This document shows positions 1 to 5,841 of a stretch of 6,105 bases of DNA, in pieces. The position numbers and the translations under genes are program-made. Every line of letters begins with the position of its first letter. Positions within the stretch are counted from its first letter, which is position 1. Location of the stretch: the NCBI GenBank assembly GCA_964437725.1, contig CAYTIB010000077.1, positions 1 to 6,105 on the forward strand. Direction: 5' to 3'. The notes beneath the pieces are model-generated. The model saw only the letters and a list, made by a program, of their open reading frames with translations. It did not search any database and was not told where the DNA came from. This DNA comes from CAYTIB01 sp964437725. Its GTDB lineage: Bacteria > UBA8248 > JACPRG01 > G963555815.

Positions 1-128
<128 letters not shown>

Positions 129-163
129 GACGTCAGTCCGAGGTCTATCTCGAAACGCTCCAT

Positions 164-1078
164 TCACTCAAGACGAATCCGCGCGTTGTCAATCAGCCGG
201 GTCGATCCAACCCGAGCCGCGACAAGTGCGACCATATCTGACACTGACTCGTCAAGTTCCTGAAGTGTCTCTGCGTCGGCAATTGTCGCGTAGTCGAGCT
301 GCAGTCCGGGGAAGCCGTTCAAATGATCGAACATCGCCTGACGGACTTCGACCGGTCTCTGTCCGGCGCCGCACTGGTCGCAGGCCAGACGCAGCGATTG
401 CGACAACGCGAGAGCCGACTGACGATCCTCATCGCTCAGATACGCATTGCGGCTGCTGAGTGCGAGGCCGTCTGATTCGTAAATCGTGGGACACGTATGT
501 ATTTCGACGGGCAGATTGAGATCTCGCACCATCCGCCGGATCAGCAGTTGCTGCTGGTAGTCTTTACGTCCAAAGAACGCGACGTCCGGCTGGACCATAT
601 TGAGCAGCTTGAGAACGACAGTTGTCACGCCGCGAAAGTGCGAGGGGCGAAAGTGGCCTTCCAGCATGCCTGACAGTTTCGGCACTTCAACGAACGTCGC
701 GTGCTCGTCCGGGTAGACGGTTCGAGTCTCAGGATGGAACACGAGATCGACACCGGCAGTGCGACAACAGACGAGGTCGTCTTCAAACGGTCGCGGATAG
801 CGCGTGTAGTCCTCGTTCGGACCAAATTGCGTGGGATTCACGAAGACTGTGACGATGACAAAGTCTGTCTGTTCGCGAGCCGCATCGATCAATGAAAGAT
901 GTCCGGCATGCAATGCTCCCATCGTCGGGACACAGCCAATCGTCTGCCCCGCGGCACGAGCCGTACGCACGCGGTTGCGCAATTCCTCAATGGACTGAAC
1001 AGTAGACAGGGACAATTCGAGACTCACATTCACGTATCGGCGATGCGTTCTATCCAACTCCGAGAGGCTCCGCCCCAT
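164..1078 (-). CDS. panC: Pantothenate synthetase (pantoate--beta-alanine ligase)
   Basis: This cytoplasmic enzyme catalyses the last step of pantothenate (vitamin B5, coenzyme A precursor) synthesis: ATP, pantoate and beta-alanine give pantothenate, AMP and pyrophosphate through a pantoyl-adenylate. The 304-residue frame carries the family motifs in order: PTMGALHAGH at 51-60, with the nucleotide-binding HxGH at 57-60; VFVNPTQFGPNEDY at 78-91; GHFRPSHFRGV at 141-151; FGRKDYQQQ at 169-177; and the KMSKS-like stretch DGLALSSRN at 203-211. Family members are about 280 residues, so the N-terminus is some 15-20 residues longer than usual. The ATG at 1078 has GAAGGA touching it, which is too close for an ideal ribosome site. 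GTG codons at residues 16 (1031-1033) and 18 are alternative starts giving a more typical length. The gene lies 14 bases after the symporter stop, so the two are probably co-transcribed. It ends at TGA (164-166), 37 bases before the C tract, and no terminator is visible. Confidence 0.97.
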   Translation of the reverse strand: MGRSLSELDRTHRRYVNVSLELSLSTVQSIEELRNRVRTARAAGQTIGCVPTMGALHAGHLSLIDAAREQTDFVIVTVFVNPTQFGPNEDYTRYPRPFEDDLVCCRTAGVDLVFHPETRTVYPDEHATFVEVPKLSGMLEGHFRPSHFRGVTTVVLKLLNMVQPDVAFFGRKDYQQQLLIRRMVRDLNLPVEIHTCPTIYESDGLALSSRNAYLSDEDRQSALALSQSLRLACDQCGAGQRPVEVRQAMFDHLNGFPGLQLDYATIADAETLQELDESVSDMVALVAARVGSTRLIDNARIRLE

Positions 1079-1084
1079 TCCTTC
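1079..1084 (-). promoter_or_regulatory. Possible Shine-Dalgarno at panC, poor spacing
   Basis: The minus strand reads GAAGGA directly before the ATG at 1078. The core matches a ribosome-binding site but there is no spacer. Either initiation is inefficient or coupled to the symporter stop 14 bases upstream, or the true start lies at a GTG inside the frame. Confidence 0.3.
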
Positions 1085-1092
1085 AATTGGCC

Positions 1093-2742
1093 CTATTCTT
1101 TGTGCTCGACGAATTCGCCGTTCGTGTACTTTTGCCAGTACTCCTGCAGGTCATTCCTCACCTTCCCGGACAGCAGCACAAGGCCGACGATGTTCGGAAA
1201 GGCCATGCCCAGAATCATCAGGTCGCTGAAGTCCAGGACATTCGTCGCCGTGACAACCGATCCGAGAAACACGAACACCAGGAAAATCACGCGGTAGACC
1301 ATGCCGGTGTTATCACCAAACAGGTAAGACCAGCAGCGTTCCCCGTAATACGACCACGAAATCATTGTCGAATAGGCAAACAGCGCCACTGCCACCGACA
1401 ACACGTACTTGAAGCCGTTGAGCTGCGTATCCATGGCCATGGATGTCAGTGTGGCTCCCTGGTTTCCGGTAATTGCTGCCTGATATGCCGGGTCCGGGTC
1501 GTTGTAGGCACCGGTGATGATGATCACTAGGGCAGTCATGGTGCAGATCACGATCGTGTCGATGAAAGGTTCCAGCAGAGCGACGATGCCCTCCCGGACC
1601 GGGTATTCCGTCTTCGCCGCCGAGTGCGCGATTGCCGCGGAACCGACACCCGCCTCGTTTGAAAACGCGGCCCTCTGAAAACCAATCACGAGCACGCCGA
1701 TGAAGCCTCCGTACACCGCGTCCGGATTGAAGGCCTGGCCAATGATCAAACCAAAGGCGGCCGGCACCTGGTCGACATTCATCACAATGATCGCCATTGC
1801 GGCCAGCACGTAGACGCCGCACATCAGCGGCACGATTTTCTCCGCGACCTTTGCGATCGACCGGATGCCGCCGATGATGACCACGCCCACCGCTACAGTC
1901 ATGATCAGACCGTACGCCCACCCATGTCCCTGCAGAGCCGGTACGGACTCGGCCACGGCCTTCATCGACTGATTCACCTGGAAGGCACAGCCGCCGCCGA
2001 AGGACCCGCCGATACACAGCACTGCGAAGACGCCCGCCAGAAACTGCCCCACTTCCTTGAGTCCCAGCTCTCCCAGCCCTTTGGAGAGATAGAACATGGC
2101 TCCGCCCATGATGTGCCCGTCCGGCCGGACCTCGCGGTACTTCTGACCCAGCGTGCATTCCACAAATTTTGACGACATGCCCAGCAGGCCGGCCATGATC
2201 ATCCAGAATGTGGCGCCAGGGCCTCCTGTCGCCACGGCAATAGCGACGCCCGCGATGTTGCCCAGTCCGACCGTTGCCGACAGTGCTGCCGTCAGCGCCT
2301 GAAAATGGCTGACCTCACCGTGGTCGTCCGGATTGTCGTACCGTCCGGCTGTGACCAGGATCGCATGTTTGAAGCCTCGCAGGTTGATGAACCCCATGCG
2401 CAGGGTGAAGAAGAGTGCTCCGGCCACAAGCCATGCGACGGCCAGCGGCAGATTGCCGATTGTGTGTTCGCCATCGACGACCCGGTCGCCAATCACCCAT
2501 AGCACATTGAAAAACCAGACAGACGCGAGCAGTCCATTCACCTTGCCGAAGATCTCGTCAACCTTGGCCTGCACACCACCTGGCTTCGGCTCTTCAGCAC
2601 TGTCTGCCGGTTCTACTGGTACTGGCTCGGATGTTGCGTCCGCGGCCGGCTGAGAAGCCGACTCGTCTGGTACATCCTGCGCGGAGAGCCCGCCGCAGAG
2701 CAGTAATGTGATCACCGATCCTGTCAGAAGGCTCCGCAGCAT
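1093..2742 (-). CDS. Alanine/glycine:cation symporter family protein (AGCS)
   Basis: This is an inner-membrane secondary transporter of the AGCS family (TC 2.A.25), which imports alanine or glycine with Na+ or H+. The 549-residue protein contains the family signature at about 159-205: GLGNIAGVAIAVATGGPGAT, then an FVE-x5-QKYREV stretch. It also has FSNEAGVGSAAIAHSAAKT at 360-378 and YSTMISWSYYGERCW at 457-471. About ten or eleven hydrophobic segments fill 73-525, for example 97-117, 178-195, 233-254, 275-295, 303-324, 385-411, 445-465, 480-500 and 505-525. Unlike the compact bacterial proteins of about 450-480 residues, it begins with a signal-peptide-like segment (LLTGSVITLLLCGGLSAQ, 5-22) and a polar Ala/Pro/Glu/Asp-rich linker (about 23-56). 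The ATG at 2742 is supported by CGGAG seven bases upstream. The stop TAG is 14 bases from panC, which suggests an operon. Whether the substrate is alanine, glycine or beta-alanine cannot be told from sequence. Confidence 0.96.
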   Translation of the reverse strand: MLRSLLTGSVITLLLCGGLSAQDVPDESASQPAADATSEPVPVEPADSAEEPKPGGVQAKVDEIFGKVNGLLASVWFFNVLWVIGDRVVDGEHTIGNLPLAVAWLVAGALFFTLRMGFINLRGFKHAILVTAGRYDNPDDHGEVSHFQALTAALSATVGLGNIAGVAIAVATGGPGATFWMIMAGLLGMSSKFVECTLGQKYREVRPDGHIMGGAMFYLSKGLGELGLKEVGQFLAGVFAVLCIGGSFGGGCAFQVNQSMKAVAESVPALQGHGWAYGLIMTVAVGVVIIGGIRSIAKVAEKIVPLMCGVYVLAAMAIIVMNVDQVPAAFGLIIGQAFNPDAVYGGFIGVLVIGFQRAAFSNEAGVGSAAIAHSAAKTEYPVREGIVALLEPFIDTIVICTMTALVIIITGAYNDPDPAYQAAITGNQGATLTSMAMDTQLNGFKYVLSVAVALFAYSTMISWSYYGERCWSYLFGDNTGMVYRVIFLVFVFLGSVVTATNVLDFSDLMILGMAFPNIVGLVLLSGKVRNDLQEYWQKYTNGEFVEHKE

Positions 2743-2749
2743 CAGACGT

Positions 2750-2754
2750 CTCCG
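2750..2754 (-). promoter_or_regulatory. Ribosome-binding site of the AGCS gene
   Basis: The minus strand reads CGGAG followed by seven bases (ACGTCTG) and the ATG at 2742. This is normal Shine-Dalgarno spacing. It fixes the start that includes the signal-peptide-like N-terminus. Confidence 0.7.
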
Positions 2755-2838
2755 TAGAATCTCGGGGCTGAATGAGCCGCCAATCCTATCGGGACGCCAG
2801 AAACAGGACTACTGGTGTCCGAGCCTGGTCTGCACGTG

Positions 2839-3276
2839 TCACGCCTCGTCGAGCGTGTCCCAGTCTTCCGGTGCTGATGGCGGCACGTTGGCCTGACGCA
2901 CGAAATACCCGCCGCTGACATACGCGCCCGATCCCGCATAGCGACACCAGGTCAGGCGGACAATCACCGATTCGAGACCCGACGCCAATGGTACCAGCAT
3001 CTGCACATGGCGGTGGGGCATCGGCCGTTGGTGAGTGAATAACACACCGTCGGCGGAAATGTCGCGCCCGCGCACCAGCAGAGGGGCCGAGCACTCCGAT
3101 TGATCTGCGTCCAACCCTGTCACACACATGCGTTCCGTATAGCCAATCCGGTGTGAACCTCGGGACACAATCAGGCTTTCCGACGAATGCCAGCTGGCGT
3201 AGCCTGAATCCAATGAATCGTCACTGGAGTCATCCTCCGCCAGCCAGGGAAACGGCAGCGTCATGACAGTGCTCAT
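2839..3276 (-). CDS. PilZ-domain protein, probable cyclic-di-GMP receptor
   Basis: PilZ domains bind the second messenger cyclic di-GMP and pass the signal to motility, secretion or polysaccharide machinery. From the ATG at 3276 the protein has 145 residues. An acidic, serine-rich stretch (EDDSSDDSLDSG, 14-25) precedes the domain. Both cyclic-di-GMP motifs are present: RGSHR (RxxxR) at 39-43 and DISADG (DxSxxG) at 72-77. Beta-strand-like segments follow, including VIVRLTWCRY and YVSGGYFV, with the conserved late glycine pair. This motif pair supports binding competence, not just the fold. The start is uncertain. The same frame stays open to a GTG at 3363 (174 residues), with further ATGs at 3336 and 3264. 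None has a clear ribosome site, and the extra N-terminal residues look unconserved. The AGCS gene starts 96 bases downstream on the same strand, so transcription with the symporter and panC is possible but unproven. No output domain is attached, so the target pathway is unknown. Confidence 0.85.
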   Translation of the reverse strand: MSTVMTLPFPWLAEDDSSDDSLDSGYASWHSSESLIVSRGSHRIGYTERMCVTGLDADQSECSAPLLVRGRDISADGVLFTHQRPMPHRHVQMLVPLASGLESVIVRLTWCRYAGSGAYVSGGYFVRQANVPPSAPEDWDTLDEA

Positions 3277-3872
3277 GTCGGATACCCGCGAAGTTCTGCG
3301 ACGGTGAGATTCTGAAGTCGCTGCATTGGCCTGCATCGCGTGGCAACCGTAGGCCGCAGACACACGCCGTCAAACGGATTCCGGTGTCCGACTGGCAAAC
3401 AGCGAGCAGATCACAGGAATGCCTGGTTCGTGCTGTTGTCCGCGGCCAACCATGTGATGCCGGGTATCGGCGTGTTGCCAGAACGCATCACCATTCAGTG
3501 GCACACCACACAGGCCGAGGCAGTACGGTTAACGGAGCCGGAACATCGCCGAGCGTGTCGGTCTGAAAATGCCTCAGCATGAGAAAAAAGCTGTCATCAT
3601 CCGCAGTGAGGATTCGATAAGTTAATTAACAAAATCTGTGCGCTGACGGATTTCTCTCCGACAGGCGCGAACCCTGGCTGGTCCATCCTCTTCCAATTCA
3701 GCAATCGCAACTCAACGCGTTTTTTCGGTCCGGAGCAGTAGTCATGATCGCACCACACAACGTGCAGTCGCCGTCGGAGCCCACAGCCGATGGCAACGGT
3801 TACTCGGAGCACCTCAGACGGCAACGATTCTTCCAGCAGGACGCGCGGCCGACTGCCTCGCCCTGCACTCCG
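3277..3872. other. Gene-poor stretch with no recognisable gene
   Basis: Short open frames occur on both strands (for example 3340-3582 plus, 3597-3824 minus, and a plus frame opening at ATG 3744 that runs into the efflux-protein remnant). None gives a protein I recognise, and their composition looks like chance. The stretch must hold whatever promoter serves the PilZ gene, but no convincing -35/-10 pair is visible. There is a locally AT-rich patch around 3614-3636 containing the 10-bp palindrome GTTAATTAAC (3621-3630). No RNA gene or terminator was seen. Confidence 0.6.
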
Positions 3873-4250
3873 CTGACACTGATTCTGGTTCCATCGGACA
3901 ATGGCGAAGAACTCGAACCACTCGTCTGTCGGATGGACTGAGTCCCCCCGCAGCGGCAGAGATTGCCATCGAAACTGCCAGCGAACGAACAGAGGTCGCC
4001 AGAAGCCAGTTCATGAACGTGGACGCGGTCTTTCGACGCAAACAGCTCGGGGCGGCGCGGATTCGACTCGGGGCCGGCCCTGCGAATGAGCCTCCCGATC
4101 TTCAATCGCAATCACGGTGGCGCGGCGATTGCCGAAGCTCAGTGGAAAAACGCCGAGTCGCAGTATGTGACTGTCCGCGACCGCGTGACCCTCGAAGTCC
4201 GCACGGCGCACACTCAGCACCAGCAGGCGACGCAGAACCTGCAGTTAGAA
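3873..4250 (+). pseudogene. TolC/CzcC-type outer-membrane efflux protein, broken remnant
   Basis: Three adjoining frame segments form one protein-like reading. Segment 1, from 3873, ends PLVCRMD and then meets TGA at 3939. Segment 2, about 3942-4033, reads SPPAAAEIAIETASERTEVA, then RSQFMNVDAVF. Segment 3, from 4035, reads DANSSGRRGFDSGPALRMS, then LPIFNRNHGG, IAEAQWKNAESQY and RDRVTLEVRTAHTQHQQAT. The GPxLxxSLPIFNRNxG turn, followed by a long amphipathic helix ending in (L)EVRTA, is characteristic of outer-membrane efflux proteins of tripartite exporters. A one-base loss near 3938 (GACTGAGT where GACCTGAGT would restore the frame) and a one-base gain near 4034 (TTT C GAC) compensate each other. 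Only part of the C-terminal half is present. There is no signal peptide or N-terminal repeat, and similarity stops near 4250 against the integrase remnant. No partner pump or adaptor gene is visible. Family assignment is by motif recognition. Two sequencing errors instead of mutations are possible, but the missing ends argue for a true pseudogene. Confidence 0.8.
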
Positions 4251-4256
4251 AGGGGA

Positions 4257-4490
4257 TCATGTCGACATGCCATGTCTGGTGCGGAATAGAAAGCGGAGTC
4301 TACACACCACCTGATTGAACGTACTCCAGCCGACATGCCGTACTTCGACCAGATGCAGTTGAAGTCTGCGGACATCTTTCGGAGTGGCCGTTTCTACCGG
4401 TTGTTCCAGGAATTCGGCGAAGCGGCCCACGTGATACGTGTAGGCATCGATGGTCCGGTTTTCACAACACCGGACCCAGTCGTCCCTGCA
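4257..4490 (-). pseudogene. Tyrosine recombinase/integrase, N-terminal fragment
   Basis: Read on the minus strand, this piece contains RTIDAYTYHVGRFAEFLEQ, ATPKDVRRLQLHLVE and GWSTFNQVVCRLRFLFR. It matches the SAM-like core-binding domain of phage-type integrases, with the RTxxxY start, the FxxFL helix, the DVxxxQLHLVE helix and the final ALRFLYR-like helix. These domains grip DNA next to the recombination site. The catalytic domain with the Arg-His-Arg-Tyr residues should follow, but the frame ends at TGA (4257-4259) a few residues after LFR, and the DNA beyond is the efflux remnant in the opposite orientation. An ATG in the same frame at 4517 lies inside the adjacent 18-bp repeats. The residues before about 4490 look like repeat sequence, so the original start is probably lost. 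Integrases of this type sit beside IS91-like transposases in some bacteria, which suggests a decayed mobile element. No transposase is left here. Confidence 0.8.
4258..4269. repeat. 12-bp perfect palindrome at the remnant junction
   Basis: CATGTCGACATG is fully self-complementary. It lies within about 20 bases of the point where efflux-protein similarity ends and the truncated integrase frame stops. About one or two 12-bp palindromes are expected by chance in a window this size, so only the position makes it notable. Confidence 0.4.
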
Positions 4491-4578
4491 ACCTGGCCAG
4501 CGCCTGCAACCTGGCACCCCTGCTCGACCTGGAAAGCGCGGACAACCTGGCCAGCACAGACAACCTGGAAAGCGCGTA
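4489..4578 (+). repeat. Five tandem 18-bp repeats
   Basis: Five units begin at 4489, 4507, 4525, 4543 and 4561, each opening with CAACCTGG (CGACCTGG in the third). Units 3 and 5 share CCTGGAAAGCGCG; units 1 and 4 share CAACCTGGCCAGC. The array breaks down at 4579 (CAAACGG). The period is six codons. In the plus frame that runs to the stop at 4730-4732 it encodes a degenerate hexapeptide, [N/D]-L-[A/E]-S-[A/T]-x, with leucine at a fixed place in every unit. The left edge coincides with the end of the integrase remnant. Confidence 0.9.
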
Positions 4579-4732
4579 CAAACGGACGGGAGCGTATCCG
4601 TTAGTAGAAACAGCAGACGGAAGGCCGTCCCATCACACCGGCACGTGGTATTATTACAATCGCCCTGCCAACATGCCGACAGGCCACAAAGCGGTTAAGT
4701 TCAACGACCGGGTTAACCCGGCGGCGGAGTAA
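4490..4732 (+). pseudogene. 3' end of an unidentified repeat-bearing gene, start missing
   Basis: This plus-strand frame has no usable start codon. It is open from before 4490 to TAA at 4730-4732, about 80 codons. Its first 30 residues are the hexapeptide repeats (NLASAC, NLAPLL, DLESAD, NLASTD, NLESAY). A unique tail follows, containing RTGAYPLVETADGRPSHH, TGTWYYYNRPANMPTGHK and KFNDRVNPAAE. Codon choice (AAC, CTG, GAC, GAA, GCG) looks like that of the intact neighbours, and the aromatic and proline-rich ending looks like real protein, not random translation. The frame also stays open leftward through the integrase remnant, but there it is antisense to that domain and probably not coding. 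I do not recognise the family. The simplest view is a gene whose 5' part was lost or displaced when the integrase-bearing element inserted. It could instead be chance translation of a repeat. Confidence 0.5.
4708..4721. repeat. 14-bp perfect palindrome
   Basis: CCGGGTTAACCCGG is fully self-complementary with no loop and lies in the last codons of the orphan frame, 9-22 bases before its stop. By chance fewer than one such site is expected in a window of this length. It is not followed by a T run, so it is not a classical terminator, and it may simply be coding sequence. Confidence 0.4.
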
Positions 4733-4847
4733 GACGTGGATTGCAAGAGCGACGTCAGCCGCCGCTTGGGTCCGTGCCGATTTAAGGACTTGCACTGTCC
4801 GCGCAACCTGAAGCACCCCACCAGGTGTTGAATTAGCGTGACGTCGG

Positions 4848-5831
4848 TTATCGACGGCCGAGCGTAATGGCACCGTGGACCACCACCTCTTCTCCCAGTT
4901 GCGGACTGGCCAGATGACAGCTCCCTTCGAGTGGCGGGAACAGATAGCGGCTGACGGCGCTACGAAGCGGATCGAGGAATAATTCGTCGCCCAGCAGTGA
5001 AACACCGCCTCCGATGACGACTATGTCGGGAGCAATGAGCGAGATCATCTGTGCGATGGCCCACCCCAATGTGTCCGTACCTGTGCGAAGAATTGCTCGG
5101 GCGCCTTTATTGCCTGCAGCTGCGGCCATTCCAATCATTACCGTTGTCAGCGAGTGCGGGTTTTCACCACACCGCTGCAGAAGATCCCGGCGGTCGTTCG
5201 TACTTAACGCTGGCCGGCCAAACGGAAACAGACTGTCCTGCGATCGCTCCGGTGTGTTGAGCAGGCAGGCTCGTGCTGTTGCGGCGATTCCCCATCCGCT
5301 GGCGACGGACTCCACCGTCGCGTGACGTTCGTCCGCAACCAGACCCGGTCGGAAATGACCGATCTCTGCAGCGGCTGGCCGGTCCGTGCCGTGGATGCGT
5401 CCATCGATGACGAGCCCGCCGCCGATGCCCGTTCCCACCGTGACATAGAACACCGTGCGGAGTCCCTTACCGGCGCCGAACCGAGCTTCAGCCAGGGCCG
5501 CACAATCGCAATCATTTCCCAGGACAGCCGGCAGGTTCAGGTTCTTCCGAACCCAGTCCACCAGCGCAATTCCCGTCCATCCGTCGATCTGGTGACTCGT
5601 AATAACTCGGCCGGTGGTTCCATCGACCGGACCCCCGAAGCCAAAGCCAATCCACTGAATGTCGAAACGCTGCATCAGTCCCTGAGCAGAATCTCGAATC
5701 TGCCGCAGGATGCCCTCGGCCCCCTGCTCGGGGATGACGTCGTGGCGTTCAAATGCTTCGAACTGCGCGTCGTCTCCGCTGCCGGCACCAAGCTGCAGTT
5801 TGGTCCCACCAATTTCGATGCCGAGAATCAT
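4848..5831 (-). CDS. ROK-family sugar kinase-like protein
   Basis: ROK proteins are cytoplasmic sugar kinases of the actin-like ATPase fold, or repressors when fused to a DNA-binding domain. This 327-residue protein starts straight with the ATPase fold and has no helix-turn-helix, so a kinase role is favoured. Visible motifs are EIGGTK (phosphate-1, 6-11), FGFGGPVD (63-70), GND with the presumptive catalytic Asp107 (105-107), TVGTGIGGG (phosphate-2, 131-139), EIGHF (156-160) and an adenosine-site stretch IVVIGGGVSLLG (270-281). The usual CxCGxxGCxE zinc motif, expected after the EIGH segment, has no cysteines here: the stretch runs from RPG through ADERHATVESVASG. Sugar specificity (glucose, N-acetylmannosamine, fructose, allose) cannot be read from sequence. 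The ATG at 5831 directly precedes the family N-terminus. A weak GAG-type ribosome site overlaps the end of the SIS gene, whose stop is 10 bases upstream, so the two are probably co-transcribed and translationally coupled. Stop TAA lies at 4848-4850. Confidence 0.92.
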   Translation of the reverse strand: MILGIEIGGTKLQLGAGSGDDAQFEAFERHDVIPEQGAEGILRQIRDSAQGLMQRFDIQWIGFGFGGPVDGTTGRVITSHQIDGWTGIALVDWVRKNLNLPAVLGNDCDCAALAEARFGAGKGLRTVFYVTVGTGIGGGLVIDGRIHGTDRPAAAEIGHFRPGLVADERHATVESVASGWGIAATARACLLNTPERSQDSLFPFGRPALSTNDRRDLLQRCGENPHSLTTVMIGMAAAAGNKGARAILRTGTDTLGWAIAQMISLIAPDIVVIGGGVSLLGDELFLDPLRSAVSRYLFPPLEGSCHLASPQLGEEVVVHGAITLGRR

Positions 5832-5841
5832 TGTTCAATTC

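Noticed and set aside
899..1530. Plus-strand open frames opposite panC and the end of the symporter
   Set aside because: They overlap two strongly supported minus-strand genes and give no recognisable protein.
1313..2158. Long minus-strand open frame of 281 codons inside the symporter gene
   Set aside because: It is another frame of the AGCS gene. The translation is Arg/Gly-rich without family motifs, while the overlapping frame carries the full AGCS signature.
2755..2785. Possible sigma-70 promoter before the symporter (TTGGCG, 17 bases, ATTCTA on the minus strand)
   Set aside because: Both boxes match poorly and the -10 box would lie almost on the ribosome site; this is compatible with chance.
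3621..3630. Palindrome GTTAATTAAC as an operator for the PilZ gene
   Set aside because: Several 10-bp palindromes are expected by chance in this window, and it lies more than 250 bases from any likely start without an adjoining promoter.
4452..4476. Inverted repeat GGTCCGG / CCGGACC with an 11-base loop, considered as an attachment site or terminator
   Set aside because: Seven-base stems with loops of this size are common by chance. There is no T run, and the sequence is part of the conserved integrase coding region (RTIDAY).
4489..4578. Tandem repeats as a small CRISPR array
   Set aside because: Units are contiguous 18-mers without unique spacers and vary in codon-like fashion; no cas genes are nearby.
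4450..4698. Alternative plus frame through the repeats giving a PG-rich, collagen-like peptide
   Set aside because: This is a frame of the same 18-bp repeat. The tail is irregular, and the frame ending at 4732 has the more gene-like codon use and sequence.
4804..4830. Bulged hairpin just after the ROK stop, considered as its terminator
   Set aside because: The stem is about seven pairs with a two-base bulge and is not followed by a T run, so the support is too weak.
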